The notes: generated by a model from the sequence alone, not told the origin. Counted from the first letter of the stretch, positions 45,762-55,637 are shown. The stretch is 64,000 nt of DNA from Cohnella mopanensis (GCF_022352055.1 NZ_JAKRWM010000014.1:124001-188000), one strand, 5' to 3'. Made by a program: numbers and translations.

Positions 45762-47080
45762 ACGCTAAGAAAGGGATGTTCGTTCGTAGCTGGATGCTTG
45801 CGTTCCTGATTCTCGCGATTCTCTCCTCTTGCGGCGCTCCCTCCAAGACGGAGCAGAACCGGCCCGAAGAGGAGACGACAACGATTCTTTATTTGACGTC
45901 AATCAAGGAGAATGAGGGAAGCTCCAAGATCATTGGGGAATTAGCCAAGGAATATCAAATCGAGCATCCCAATGTCCAGTTCAAGCTCGAGAACATAGCG
46001 GAGGGCGACTTAACGCAGAGAGTGCAGCTTCTTGCCGCTAGCAACGATCTGCCGCAATTGTTTAATTACCAATCGGGCAAACCCTTGCTCGATATGATCG
46101 ATAGCGAAGCCACGCTTGATTTGGAGGCAACTTTTAACGACCTCGGCATGATGAGTAATCTAAACCCCGCCGCCGTTGATCTGCTGAAAGCTTATGTGGA
46201 TGAATCCGGACTGTATGCGCTGCCGCTTGAAATGAACATCGAGGGCTTCTGGTACAACAAAGAAATTTTGTCCCAATTTCATTTGGAAGAGCCGAGAACG
46301 TGGAATGAGATGCTTCAAATCGCTCATACGCTTCAGCGGGAGGGAATTCAGCCTTTTTCCGTTGCAGGCAAGGAAAAATGGCCTATCACAAGGCTGATTA
46401 ATGCCTACGCCATCCGCAAATACGGAACCGATGCGATGGAACGGGTCGATAAGAACGAGTTGAAATTGACCGACTCCGGTTTTCTGGAGGCGGCACAGAC
46501 CGTGCAAAATATGGGCCTCAGCGGTTACTTCGGACCTTTGGTGAACACGATCGATCTAGGGACATCCGTCGATATGTTCTTGAAGGGCAAGGCAGCGATG
46601 TTATATACGGGGAGCTGGCAGCTTCGGGATTTCAATGATCCCGTTCGCAATAAAATCGGCGCGGATCAGATCGGCTTTTTCAGCATCCCCTTAGTTCAGG
46701 ACGGCTTGGGGACGCTCGATGAGTATCCGGTAAATGCAGGATTGACCACTTCTTTTTCCAAATCGGCTTACAACGAAGAAGTGGGCAAATGGATGAAATT
46801 CGTCTTCGAGAGGTACGGGGATCGCGCCATGGGAGAGCTAGGCATGGTTACCGGATTTAACGTGCACAATTTGCCGGAGAATGTGTCTCCCTTGACGAAG
46901 ATGGTTCAAGACAAAATCAATCACGTGAAGAAGGGCGCGCTATGGTTCGAAGCCCGGTTCAGCACGAGAGCGCAATTGCTGGCATGGGATAACGCTCAAC
47001 TGCTCGTCACGAACCGTAATTATACGCCTAGCCAATATTTGCAGGAATTGCAGCAGGAAATGGATGAGGATCGGCGCTGA
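45758..47080 (+). CDS. Sugar-binding lipoprotein coupled to YesMN
   Basis: A 440-residue extracellular solute-binding protein of family 1. The signal peptide ends in lipobox LSSC (near residue 26). Features include LLAASNDLPQLFNYQSGKPL, ALPLEMNIEGFWYNKEIL, FLKGKAAMLYTGSWQLRDF and EYPVNAGLTTSFSK. No permease genes follow; a terminator comes next. It is translationally coupled to the YesN gene and closely similar to the orphan binding protein at 54273. It may therefore act as a co-receptor presenting sugar to YesM, as XylFII does for a LytS kinase in some clostridia, or feed a distant permease. Confidence 0.9.
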   Translation: MNAKKGMFVRSWMLAFLILAILSSCGAPSKTEQNRPEEETTTILYLTSIKENEGSSKIIGELAKEYQIEHPNVQFKLENIAEGDLTQRVQLLAASNDLPQLFNYQSGKPLLDMIDSEATLDLEATFNDLGMMSNLNPAAVDLLKAYVDESGLYALPLEMNIEGFWYNKEILSQFHLEEPRTWNEMLQIAHTLQREGIQPFSVAGKEKWPITRLINAYAIRKYGTDAMERVDKNELKLTDSGFLEAAQTVQNMGLSGYFGPLVNTIDLGTSVDMFLKGKAAMLYTGSWQLRDFNDPVRNKIGADQIGFFSIPLVQDGLGTLDEYPVNAGLTTSFSKSAYNEEVGKWMKFVFERYGDRAMGELGMVTGFNVHNLPENVSPLTKMVQDKINHVKKGALWFEARFSTRAQLLAWDNAQLLVTNRNYTPSQYLQELQQEMDEDRR

Positions 47081-47119
47081 AGGCCGGTGATTATTGCCTC
47101 TATAAGCTCACAAGACAGA

Positions 47120-47152
47120 GAAAGGGCACTCCATACCTCGGAGTGCCCTTTC
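47120..47152. terminator. Bidirectional intrinsic terminator
   Basis: GAAAGGGCACTCC pairs with GGAGTGCCCTTTC (13 bases) between the binding-protein gene and the convergent chemoreceptor gene. Confidence 0.9.
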
Positions 47153-47191
47153 CCTTATGGACTTTGCGGTTTACCCGTTAAGATCCGCTCA

Positions 47192-49180
47192 TTACAATTT
47201 GAACCTATCCACAACACTTTGCAACTTTTCCGCCATACTAGTAAGCGACTGTGCAGCTTGATTTACTTCCTCCATGGAAGCTAGCTGTTCTTCGGATGCA
47301 GCAGATACGTTCTGGGTATTGCCATTAGAGACTTTCGCCACACTTGCGATATCCTCTACGGATGCGGCAATCTGCTGCGTGCTTGCAGACATTTGCTCCG
47401 TTATTGCGGAGATTTCAATAATTTGCTCCGCAATGCTCTGCGTCGATTTCTCCATCTGCTGGAAAGCCTCTTCCGCCTCATTCACGATCTCTATACCCTG
47501 CTCGGCTTCCTGCGTTTTCTCTACCATCTGTCCCTTAGCCTTCTCCATCAACATGACCATCTCAATGATAACGTTAAGAATTTGATCAACTGTGTCCTTG
47601 GACTGATCCGCCAGCTTACGCACTTCATTCGCGACCACAGCAAAACCTCGTCCGTTCTCACCCGCACGGGCAGCTTCAATAGCCGCATTCAAGGATAATA
47701 GATTCGTCTGTGAAGACATGTCGGCAATCGCTGCATTCATGTCCTTGATCGTTGAGGACAGCTCGCTCAGTTTGCTAATCATAGCCGATGTATCGTTGAC
47801 GGATTCGCGAATGGAAACCATCTGAGAAGTCACTTCCTGCATCTTTTGTCTACCTATCGATACATCTCTTCTCGTATCCGTTGAGGATTCCACGATTAGA
47901 CTCGCAGATTCTGCAATTCTCTGGATACCGATCGTCATATCTTCCATGGTCGAAGCCGTTTCGTTCGCGCTTTGAGACTGGGCATCCATCCCTACTGCGA
48001 CTTCCTGGATAGCGGTAGTAATATGCTCAGAGGCTTTGGCCGTCTGTTCGGCGCTTGCAATCATTTCCTCTGAGGAGGCCGCAAGCTGGCTCGAGGTTTC
48101 CACCACTTCCTGCAGTACAGAATGAAGGGATTCTGTCATTGCATTAAAGGCTACCGCAAGCTGACCCAATTCATCCTTGGAGTTTGTCTGGACTCGCTCT
48201 GTCAAATCGCCGCGGCTGATTCGTGCTGCGGCGGCCATAAGCTTTTGCAAAGGTTTCGAAATCGATTCGGTAATAAAATAAGTCAAAATAAGTCCCATAA
48301 TAATAGCGATCACAATGACAATAATCGTTTTACTCTTAATTGGCGCCGTCGATTCGGTAATATCGCTATACTCCATCGTACCGACAATCTTCCAGCCTAC
48401 TACCGAAGTTGTAAAGGTAGCCCGCTTATGATTCCCGTCCAATGAATAATCAATCATTCCGTGATCTTGGGTGAGCATTTTGGAATAATGTTCACCTTCG
48501 GCATCTGATCCAGCCGCATACTTCGGATGAGTAATGAACTTACTATTGCGGTCAAATATATAGATATAGCCATGTGACCCGATTGTTACATCCTTTACCT
48601 GATTCGCAAGCGCCGAGAGACTAAGATTAAACGAAATGACCCCGTTGCCATCTTTCGTTACTTTGGCAATCGATACAACCATATTATTAGTCGTTACCGA
48701 AACATAAGGATCCGATACGACAACTTTCTCTGGAGATTGTTTGGCTAGCTTATACCAATCTCTTGTACGAGGATCATAATCCTGTTTGCCGGGATCAGGG
48801 GCTTTCATCCATTCGCCCTGTTCGTTGCCCAGAACGAGCAACTCCAGCTCCGGATGCGTGTTGATGAAATCATCAAGCAGTCGGCGATTATTTGTGTTGT
48901 TCGTGGCCGTCAATTGGCTCGACAGCTGCTGGGAGAGCATGCTGACGTCTTTCATTTCCATCTCAAGATAGGTGTTAATCGTGTTGGCAATTAAATCGAC
49001 ATTGTTTTGGGCGCTTGAGGAGATGTTGTTAACCAATTGCGTTTTGGCGCTTTGATAAGAAAAATAGCCAATTAACGTGCCCGGAACGACTAGCGCGATG
49101 ATAAAGGCTAACACCAACCTACTTCTAATGGATTTCATGTTAATCGACTTGACTTTAAAACGAAATTTTCCGTTGCTCAT
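47192..49180 (-). CDS. Methyl-accepting chemotaxis protein with dCache sensor
   Basis: A 662-residue transmembrane chemoreceptor. Helix one (about 22-42), a full double-Cache extracellular domain (about 45-285; [56 protein letters not shown]), helix two (about 290-310), HAMP (about 312-365) and a signalling hairpin with [20 protein letters not shown]. Its sensor resembles those binding amino acids or carboxylates. Location amid sugar genes suggests but does not prove sugar taxis. The start follows GAGAGGAAC. No C-terminal CheR/CheB-tethering pentapeptide is seen. Confidence 0.95.
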   Translation of the reverse strand: MSNGKFRFKVKSINMKSIRSRLVLAFIIALVVPGTLIGYFSYQSAKTQLVNNISSSAQNNVDLIANTINTYLEMEMKDVSMLSQQLSSQLTATNNTNNRRLLDDFINTHPELELLVLGNEQGEWMKAPDPGKQDYDPRTRDWYKLAKQSPEKVVVSDPYVSVTTNNMVVSIAKVTKDGNGVISFNLSLSALANQVKDVTIGSHGYIYIFDRNSKFITHPKYAAGSDAEGEHYSKMLTQDHGMIDYSLDGNHKRATFTTSVVGWKIVGTMEYSDITESTAPIKSKTIIVIVIAIIMGLILTYFITESISKPLQKLMAAAARISRGDLTERVQTNSKDELGQLAVAFNAMTESLHSVLQEVVETSSQLAASSEEMIASAEQTAKASEHITTAIQEVAVGMDAQSQSANETASTMEDMTIGIQRIAESASLIVESSTDTRRDVSIGRQKMQEVTSQMVSIRESVNDTSAMISKLSELSSTIKDMNAAIADMSSQTNLLSLNAAIEAARAGENGRGFAVVANEVRKLADQSKDTVDQILNVIIEMVMLMEKAKGQMVEKTQEAEQGIEIVNEAEEAFQQMEKSTQSIAEQIIEISAITEQMSASTQQIAASVEDIASVAKVSNGNTQNVSAASEEQLASMEEVNQAAQSLTSMAEKLQSVVDRFKL

Positions 49181-49347
49181 TTGCTTTTGTTCCTCTCGAT
49201 GTAGGGTTGTTCTCGCAATCTTTCACTTGTCTTAAACTACTATGCTTGAATCCTATATATCGGTTATTTATTTCTATTTATTTATAAATCGTAGAATATC
49301 ATGCGTTATTGTAGGTCCTAAAAAATGCGGAGCGGATACAAAAAATG

Positions 49348-49393
49348 AAGCGCTTATGGGGGTGCGGAGATCCATTTACAATTGAGATTGTAA
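49348..49393 (+). promoter_or_regulatory. Palindromes upstream of the sugar-transport operon
   Basis: AAGCGCTT (49348-49355) is the core of the cre-like sites found before the GH26 and GH3 genes, here with poor flanks. Nearby, TTACAAT (49376-49382) and ATTGTAA (49387-49393) form a 7-base inverted repeat with a 4-base spacer. Both could be operators. The rest of the 254-base gap shows no gene. Confidence 0.35.
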
Positions 49394-49434
49394 GCGAGAA
49401 GACAAACTGCATTTCATAAATAGGGGGAATAAAA

Positions 49435-50790
49435 ATGAAGACCTGGAAATCGAAAATCGCAGGAGTTACTTTGGCTTCACTGTTCGCGGTTGCCTTGAGT
49501 GCTTGCGGCAACTCAAATTCTAATTCCAATTCCGACGCATCGGCTAGCCCGTCCGCAGCAAGCCCAGCGGCAAGCGCGGCTAATGCTGATCCTGTAACGT
49601 TGACCATGCTCGTATCAGGCGCTAAAGCGGCTGAAGGCGCCGATTTCGAACTCGATACGCTACCGAAGCTCGTGAAAGAAAAGTTTCCTAACGTGACGTT
49701 GGAAGTGCAGAAGCTTCCTGACGAGCAATATTACACCTCGGTTAAAGCCAAGCTGGCAGCCGGCGAAGGTCCGGATATTTTCTTAGTCTTCCCGAAACTC
49801 GCCAACATGGGAGCAATCGAAGTCGCCAAAGCCGGGTACGCGGCGGATCTGTCCGGATTAAGCTTCTGGGATAAAGTCAGCAAGGCGGCGGCAAGCGATA
49901 TGAGCTACGAAGGCAAGCCTTATGCCGTAGCGAAAGGCATGGACATTCTTGGAACTTACTATAACAAAGATCTGTTCGCGAAAGCGGGCGTTACGGAGCT
50001 TCCGAAAGACTGGCCGAGTTTCCTAGCGGCAGCCGACAAGCTTAAAGCGGCGGGCATTACGCCGATCGTTATGGGAGATAAAGATCCGTGGGTCGTTCAG
50101 TTCGGTATGTACCAGCTAGCGGCGAACACCGTGTATCCTACGGATCCTGAATTCGACAACAAGCTGCAAACGGGCGAAACGGCTCTGACCGACGCGAAAT
50201 GGGTCGAAACGGTAAACCAGTACAAAGAATTGTATGACAAAGGTTATGTTGTTAAAGGCTCTCTGGGAATGGCTAGCGCTCAAGCCTCCCAACAATTCAT
50301 CGACGGCAAAGCGGCTATGATCTTCACGGGTACTTGGGATTTGCCGGGCCTTGCGGCCAAGGGCGCGGTTGATTTCGAACGCGGATTCTTCTCCTTGCCG
50401 GGCAACAAATCCGGCGAACCGTTATATGCTTCCGCATCGACTGCGGCGGGATATGCTTTGAACGCCAATTCCAAGCATCTTGACTTGGGCAAGCAAATTT
50501 TCGAATACCTGTATGACGGTCAATCCCCATTGTTCCAAGCTTGGGTGGATTCCAACCCGTCGATCAGCGTCTACAACGGCGTTGAATTGAAAAACGAAAT
50601 TTTCAAAGACGTGTTGAGCGAAATCCAAAGCACGGGCAACGCGTTCTACTTCTCTAACCAAATGTGGCCAGCGGGCGTTAGCGACGTTATGCAATCTAAA
50701 TTCGCGGAAATCATCGGCGGCAAGAAGACGACTGCCGAAGACGTTACGAAAGCGATGCAAGACAAATACAAAGAGTTGAACAAAGGTTAA
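49435..50790 (+). CDS. Sugar ABC transporter substrate-binding lipoprotein
   Basis: A 451-residue family 1 solute-binding protein. Lipobox LSAC (Cys near residue 24) is followed by an Asn/Ser/Ala-rich linker. Features: GEGPDIFLVFPKLANMGAIE, GMDILGTYYNKDLFAKAGV, TPIVMGDKDPWVVQFGMYQ, FIDGKAAMIFTGTWDLPGL and STAAGYALNANSKH, typical of MalE/MsmE-like oligosaccharide binders. The start follows AGGGGGAAT. A perfect terminator hairpin separates it from the two permease genes, so it should be made in excess of them, as usual for binding proteins. Confidence 0.93.
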   Translation: MKTWKSKIAGVTLASLFAVALSACGNSNSNSNSDASASPSAASPAASAANADPVTLTMLVSGAKAAEGADFELDTLPKLVKEKFPNVTLEVQKLPDEQYYTSVKAKLAAGEGPDIFLVFPKLANMGAIEVAKAGYAADLSGLSFWDKVSKAAASDMSYEGKPYAVAKGMDILGTYYNKDLFAKAGVTELPKDWPSFLAAADKLKAAGITPIVMGDKDPWVVQFGMYQLAANTVYPTDPEFDNKLQTGETALTDAKWVETVNQYKELYDKGYVVKGSLGMASAQASQQFIDGKAAMIFTGTWDLPGLAAKGAVDFERGFFSLPGNKSGEPLYASASTAAGYALNANSKHLDLGKQIFEYLYDGQSPLFQAWVDSNPSISVYNGVELKNEIFKDVLSEIQSTGNAFYFSNQMWPAGVSDVMQSKFAEIIGGKKTTAEDVTKAMQDKYKELNKG

Positions 50791-50802
50791 TAGTTGTTTG
50801 TC

Positions 50803-50843
50803 ATCAAGGGAGATGCTGTTATCTCCCTTGATGTAATTTTTTT
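50803..50843 (+). terminator. Intra-operon intrinsic terminator
   Basis: Twelve-base perfect stem ATCAAGGGAGAT / ATCTCCCTTGAT, loop GCTGTT, then GTAA and seven T. It lies between the binding-protein and first permease genes and probably reduces permease expression by partial termination. Confidence 0.92.
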
Positions 50844-50865
50844 ATCAGGAAAGGAAAGAAGCATC

Positions 50866-51747
50866 ATGAACAGTGCCGTCATGAGAAAAACGATGTATTA
50901 CTTTGTACTGCCGGCTCTCCTCTTTTACTGCTTGTTCTGGATTATTCCGATCTTAAAGCTGTTTCAGTACAGCGTGACGGATTACAACGGCTATGTTCAG
51001 AAGTTTAATTATGTGGGCTTCGATAATTTCAAAAATTTGTTTCAATCCGAAATCTTGGGACTTTCCATCAAGAACACTTTGATTTACACGTTCATTACCG
51101 TAGTGCTCGGCAATATCATTGCATTGGCGCTTGCTTTCCTTCTGAATGCGAATATTCGAGCCAAAGGTTTCTATCGTTCGGCTTTCTACATCCCGACACT
51201 GTTTAGTGCGATCGTAGTAGGGTTCATCTGGAGCTACGTTTATATGCCGGACGAAGGACTGATTGCCTCTTTCTTGAATAAAATCGGGATTACAGGGTTC
51301 GACACTAACTTCTTGGGTAGCTACTCCAAAGCTCTCTATTCGATTATCGCAGTAGATATTTGGAAAAATATCGGTACGAGTACGATCATCTTCCTGGCCG
51401 GCTTGCAGACTGTCCCGCATGACTTAATTGAAGCGGGGAAAATCGACGGAGCGGGACGATGGAAACTGGTTCGGTTCATCAAGATCCCTATGCTCGCTAC
51501 TTCCATCACGATTAACGTCACGCTCAGCGTCATTAACGGGCTGAAGGCGTTCGACTATCCGTTCATTATGACGAACGGCGGTCCCGGCACGTCGACGAAT
51601 ACGTTGATTTTCGCCATGTACAAAATGGCCTTCACGGATCAACAGTTCGGCAAGGCGTCGGCGCTCGGTATCATTTCGTTCGCGCTCATTATCGCGATTA
51701 CCGCCATCTTCGTGTTCACCTTAAACAGACGGGAGGTTTCGGCATGA
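50866..51747 (+). CDS. Sugar ABC transporter permease (MsmF/MalF type)
   Basis: A 293-residue permease with six membrane helices. The cytoplasmic EAA loop reads EAGKIDGAGRWKLVRFIKIP, as in carbohydrate-uptake permeases. The start at 50866 follows AGGAAAGGAAAG; an upstream in-frame start at 50794 would translate through the terminator hairpin and is rejected. It overlaps the next permease by four bases. No ATPase gene is nearby, so a shared MsmK-type ATPase elsewhere is expected. Confidence 0.92.
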   Translation: MNSAVMRKTMYYFVLPALLFYCLFWIIPILKLFQYSVTDYNGYVQKFNYVGFDNFKNLFQSEILGLSIKNTLIYTFITVVLGNIIALALAFLLNANIRAKGFYRSAFYIPTLFSAIVVGFIWSYVYMPDEGLIASFLNKIGITGFDTNFLGSYSKALYSIIAVDIWKNIGTSTIIFLAGLQTVPHDLIEAGKIDGAGRWKLVRFIKIPMLATSITINVTLSVINGLKAFDYPFIMTNGGPGTSTNTLIFAMYKMAFTDQQFGKASALGIISFALIIAITAIFVFTLNRREVSA

Positions 51748-52580
51748 ATCCCGGTTCGCTTATGAAGAGGTCGCTTACGCATGTCGCGATTATTGCTTTG
51801 GTGTTCGTTAACCTTGTGCCTCTCTTGATTATCCTTTCCAGTTCATTAAGATCGCCTAAGAACATGACCAATCCGTTGAACTGGTTCAACGAGTTTACGC
51901 TGGAGAGCTTCAAGTCCGCGTTTACGCGCATGCATTTCCCTACCGCGTTGTGGAATAGTGCGGTATTGACCGTCGTATCCGTCGTTTTCGTTGTCCTGTT
52001 GGCTGCAATGGCTGCGTATCCGATGGCCCGGATTAGAGGCCGCTTGAGCCGATTTCTGTATATTTTCTTCTTGTCGGGTCTCGTCGTTCCGGGGCAGATG
52101 GTGTTGATTCCGATCATTCAGATGATCAAAGGGGTCGGGATTCCGATGAATCAATATACTCCGATCTTAATGTTCATTACGTGCAGCCTTCCGTTCTCTA
52201 CCTTTTTGTATACCGGATTTATCCGCAGCAGCGTTCCGGAAGAAATCGAAGAAGCCGCGCATATTGACGGAGCCGGGTTATTCCGTCGTTTCTGGCAGAT
52301 CGTCTTCCCGCTCATTCTCCCGGTAACAGTATCCGTCGTCATTACCCAAGGGGTCTGGATTTGGAACGATTATTTCTTTAACATGGTATTTATCACGAAG
52401 GCGCTGGACGCTCCGCTTCCGGTAGCTATGCTCGGATTTCTGGGCGATCAACAGAATCCCGCGCAGTGGAACGTCTTGTTCGCGGCGTGTTTTCTTTGCG
52501 CGCTACCGCTGCTTCTGGCTTTCCTTGCCCTGCAGAAATATTTCGTGGGCGGTTTGACGGTGGGGTCGGTTAAAGGGTAA
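51744..52580 (+). CDS. Sugar ABC transporter permease (MsmG/MalG type)
   Basis: A 278-residue permease, partner of the preceding one. Six membrane helices; EAA loop EEAAHIDGAGLFRRFWQIVF and the C-terminal LQKYFVGGLTVGSVKG are characteristic of the MalG-like subunit. Start overlaps the upstream stop (ATGA). Confidence 0.93.
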   Translation: MNPGSLMKRSLTHVAIIALVFVNLVPLLIILSSSLRSPKNMTNPLNWFNEFTLESFKSAFTRMHFPTALWNSAVLTVVSVVFVVLLAAMAAYPMARIRGRLSRFLYIFFLSGLVVPGQMVLIPIIQMIKGVGIPMNQYTPILMFITCSLPFSTFLYTGFIRSSVPEEIEEAAHIDGAGLFRRFWQIVFPLILPVTVSVVITQGVWIWNDYFFNMVFITKALDAPLPVAMLGFLGDQQNPAQWNVLFAACFLCALPLLLAFLALQKYFVGGLTVGSVKG

Positions 52581-52624
52581 ACATAACATCAGGAGAAGCT
52601 CGTTAAGGAAAGGAAGTAAAACAG

Positions 52625-54169
52625 ATGAGTTTAAGTTTTGTCGAGATGGCGGAGAGCTTGAAGCCCGATTTGATCGAGAAGAAGGTGTACCCGACCCGGT
52701 TGGTCGAAGCGGAAGCCGATTCCGAAGCCTTTCAAGGGTGGGCGGTACGGGAAACCGGGTCTATCGCGACTTTGCGGGATCGGGCGTTCACCAAAGGCGA
52801 TAGCATCATCCTCGATTTCGGGGACCATCATGTGGGCAGGCTGACCTTGTCGCTGGAATCGGTGGATGCGCGGGCGGATTCGCCGGTCCGGCTGAAATTC
52901 ATTTTCGGAGAAATGCCATGCGAAATCGCCGAAGACTTCGACGAGTATAACGGCTGGCTTGACCGCTCTTGGCTGCAGGACGAGATCGTAAACTTCGACG
53001 TATTGCCAGGTACCTATACGTTACCGAGACGATATACGTTTCGATATTTGAAGATCGAGGTTCTCTCTCCCGCAAGAAAATTCAAAGTCGCGTTCCCGGA
53101 TATTTACGTGACGACGGAGACGTCCGCGGACGTCACTCAGGTTCCCCCATTGCCGGACGATATGCCGGAAGATTTGCGGGAAATGGACCGCATCGCGGTG
53201 AAAACGTTGCAAGATTGCATGCAAACGGTATTCGAGGACGGTCCTAAGCGAGACCGGCGGTTGTGGATCGGGGATCTGCGCCTTCAAGCGCTGGCGAACT
53301 ACTATACGTTCAACAATCATGATCTCGTCAAAAGGTGCTTGTATTTGTTCGCCGGGCTGCGTTTAGATGGGGGGCAAGTCGGAGCCTGCGTGTACGAGAA
53401 GCCGGAACCGGCCAGAGACGATATCTATTTGTACGACTACTCGCTATTTTTCGTATCGACGCTCTACGATTATGATCTAGCCTCCGAAGACCGGGAAACC
53501 GTGAACGAGCTTTGGCCCATTGTGATGGAACAAATCGAACTCTCTCTCTTGCGTCTCGACGAACAGGGGATCGTAAAGGATGACGCTTCCTGGTATTGTT
53601 TTACGGATTGGCACGAAAAGCTGAACAAGCAGGCTTCCGCGCAAGCGATCTTAATCTATTGCTTGAAGCGAGGGCTTGCCTTGGCGGAGAGATTGGAACT
53701 GCAAGCGGAAGCGGCTGCCATCCGCAATCACATTGAACTCGCATCCGAAGCGGCGCTGACCCATCTATGGGACGAACGGCAAGGTTTCTTCGTAAGCGGG
53801 GAGGATCGCCAGATTTCCTGGGCTTCTCAAGTGTGGATGGCGCTGGCCGAAGTGTTGGATCCGCAAGCGAACGCGGCATTGCTGGAGCGCCTCTTCGAAG
53901 TGAATCCCGATATTCGGCCGATGACGCCTTATATGTATCACCATCTCATTGAAGCGCTTATTACGGTCGGAAATAAAGACAAAGCGTTGGAACAAATGAA
54001 AGCCTATTGGGGGCAAATGGCTCGCGACGGCGCGGATACTTTCTGGGAAGTCTACAATCCCGAGGACAAGAAGAATTCGCCTTACGGCAGTAACCTGATC
54101 AACAGCTATTGCCACGCGTGGAGCTGTACGCCGACCTATTTTATAAGAAAATACTTTCTGCAGCCTTGA
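52625..54169 (+). CDS. Cytoplasmic GH78-like (alpha-L-rhamnosidase family) hydrolase
   Basis: A 514-residue protein with no signal peptide, shorter than classical GH78 enzymes. An N-terminal jelly-roll (about 20-165; LDFGDHHVGRLTLSLESV, RRYTFRYLKIEV) precedes a six-hairpin barrel. FEDGPKRDRRLWIGDLRLQ aligns with the GH78 acid region DCPQRERLGWTGD: the two outer Asp are kept but the middle Glu becomes Asp. GADTFWEVYNP near residue 478 supplies the second Glu. It may trim imported glycosides that carry rhamnose or a related sugar. It is the last gene of the transporter operon, 44 bases after the permease; the start follows AGGAAAGGAAG. Confidence 0.83.
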   Translation: MSLSFVEMAESLKPDLIEKKVYPTRLVEAEADSEAFQGWAVRETGSIATLRDRAFTKGDSIILDFGDHHVGRLTLSLESVDARADSPVRLKFIFGEMPCEIAEDFDEYNGWLDRSWLQDEIVNFDVLPGTYTLPRRYTFRYLKIEVLSPARKFKVAFPDIYVTTETSADVTQVPPLPDDMPEDLREMDRIAVKTLQDCMQTVFEDGPKRDRRLWIGDLRLQALANYYTFNNHDLVKRCLYLFAGLRLDGGQVGACVYEKPEPARDDIYLYDYSLFFVSTLYDYDLASEDRETVNELWPIVMEQIELSLLRLDEQGIVKDDASWYCFTDWHEKLNKQASAQAILIYCLKRGLALAERLELQAEAAAIRNHIELASEAALTHLWDERQGFFVSGEDRQISWASQVWMALAEVLDPQANAALLERLFEVNPDIRPMTPYMYHHLIEALITVGNKDKALEQMKAYWGQMARDGADTFWEVYNPEDKKNSPYGSNLINSYCHAWSCTPTYFIRKYFLQP

Positions 54170-54177
54170 TGCATCGG

Positions 54178-54203
54178 AGACTCCCTCGGGGAGTCTTCTT
54201 TGT
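54178..54203 (+). terminator. Intrinsic terminator of the sugar-transport operon
   Basis: AGACTCCC / GGGAGTCT with a three-base loop, followed by TCTTTGTT. Confidence 0.85.
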
Positions 54204-54228
54204 TGATCCGGAAAGATAGGGTTATACT
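54200..54228 (+). promoter_or_regulatory. Candidate promoter of the orphan binding-protein gene
   Basis: TTGTTG (54200-54205), 17-base spacer, TATACT (54223-54228), 45 bases before the start. Confidence 0.45.
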
Positions 54229-54272
54229 GAAATTCGATAAAACGAAGCAGAATACAACCAAGAAAAGGGCAT

Positions 54273-55601
54273 GTGGTGAACGTGAGGAAACAGGGAATGA
54301 AGGTTGCGAAAATGGGGCTAGCAGCCTGTGTGCTTCTCTTCGCGTCATGTGGAAATCCCGGCGGAAATCCTAGCGGAAACCATCAACCGCAGACTGCCGC
54401 CCCAATGACCATCCTCTACCTGACGGCCAGCAACGAGGATCAGGGGAGCTCCAAAATAATTAGCGAGCTGGCGAGAGAGTACGAGCAACAACACCCTCAA
54501 GTGGATTATAAATTCGAAAGCGTGCGGGACAGCGATCTTTCCGAGAAAATTCAGTTGCTGGCAGCCAGCAACGACCTTCCGGTCATATTCGGTTACCAAT
54601 CCGGCAGGCCGTTGCTCGATTTCATACATAGCGATGCAGTGCTAGACTTGGAACAGACGTTTAAGCAGTTAGGCATCTATGACAAATTGAATCCTTCGGC
54701 AGTCCAATGGCTCAAGAAATACGTGGATAACACGGGACTGTATGCCCTGCCTCTTGAAATGAATATCGAGGGTTTCTGGTACAACAAAGAAATTTTTACG
54801 CGGCTAAACCTAACGGAACCGAAGACATGGGATGAAATGATCGCTGCGGCCGAGAAGATCAAGCAAGCGGGCATTCAACCGTTCGCCGTCTCAGGGAAAG
54901 CGAAGTGGCCGATTACGCGTTTGATCAACGGCTATATCATTCGCAAGCTCGGAGCGGATGCGATGGAGCAGGTGGAGAAAGGCAAGCTTGATATTACGGA
55001 TCCGGGATTCGTAGAGGCGGCGGATGCCGTTCAGAAGATGGGGCTTAGCGGTTACTTTGGGCCGAACGTCAATGCTGTGGATATCGGAGCTTCTTACGAC
55101 TTATTCGTACAGGGGGAGGCGGCGATGTTTTACTCGGGAAGTTGGTCTATTCGGGACTTTAATAATCCTGCGTTGAATCCGATCGGTCCTGAGAATACCG
55201 GGTTTTTCAGCATCCCCCTCGTCGAAGGCGGCGTGGGTTCGCTCGATGACTACCCGGTAAACGCGGGATTAACGACTTCGTTCTCCCAAGAGGCTTACAA
55301 CGGCGAGGTGGGCCAGTGGATGAAGTATGTATTCGAACGCTATGGAGATCGTGCAATGAGTGAACTGGGGATGATAACGGGATTTAAAGTCGAGGAAGTA
55401 CCTGAAGAAGTCCCGCCGCTTACTCGCATGGTTCAAGGGAAGTTGGACGGCGTCAAGAACGGGGCCTTATGGTTCGAGGCGAGATTTAATACTCGGACAC
55501 AACTATTAGCCTGGGAGAACGCCCAGTTACTTGTGACGGATCCGTCATTTACGCCAGCGGAGTATATGCAGCAGCTTAAACAGGCGATATCAGGCCAATA
55601 A
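54273..55601 (+). CDS. Orphan sugar-binding lipoprotein, paralog of the YesMN-coupled one
   Basis: A roughly 442-residue family 1 solute-binding protein. Lipobox FASC (near residue 26). It is highly similar along its length to the protein at 45758-47080: both share LLAASNDLP, LPLEMNIEGFWYNKEI, KWPITRLIN, MGLSGYFGP, YPVNAGLTTSFS and GALWFEARFxTRxQLLAW. No permease or kinase follows. The start is uncertain among GTG 54273, GTG 54276 and ATG 54297; AAAAGGG (54262-54269) favours the first two. Its own promoter indicates independent expression. It could serve the distant permease pair at 50866-52580, or the same sensor. Confidence 0.88.
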   Translation: MVNVRKQGMKVAKMGLAACVLLFASCGNPGGNPSGNHQPQTAAPMTILYLTASNEDQGSSKIISELAREYEQQHPQVDYKFESVRDSDLSEKIQLLAASNDLPVIFGYQSGRPLLDFIHSDAVLDLEQTFKQLGIYDKLNPSAVQWLKKYVDNTGLYALPLEMNIEGFWYNKEIFTRLNLTEPKTWDEMIAAAEKIKQAGIQPFAVSGKAKWPITRLINGYIIRKLGADAMEQVEKGKLDITDPGFVEAADAVQKMGLSGYFGPNVNAVDIGASYDLFVQGEAAMFYSGSWSIRDFNNPALNPIGPENTGFFSIPLVEGGVGSLDDYPVNAGLTTSFSQEAYNGEVGQWMKYVFERYGDRAMSELGMITGFKVEEVPEEVPPLTRMVQGKLDGVKNGALWFEARFNTRTQLLAWENAQLLVTDPSFTPAEYMQQLKQAISGQ

Positions 55602-55637
55602 TTTGGTTGTAGCGTACCCGTTCATACGAAAATAGAT

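Noticed and set aside
50794..50865. Longer N-terminus for the first sugar permease
   Set aside because: The extra codons run through a perfect intrinsic terminator and lack the ribosome-binding site found before 50866.
53949..53962. AAGCGCTT motif inside the GH78-like gene as a further cre site
   Set aside because: It is within coding sequence, and the flanks do not match the cre consensus; it shows that the bare octamer occurs by chance.
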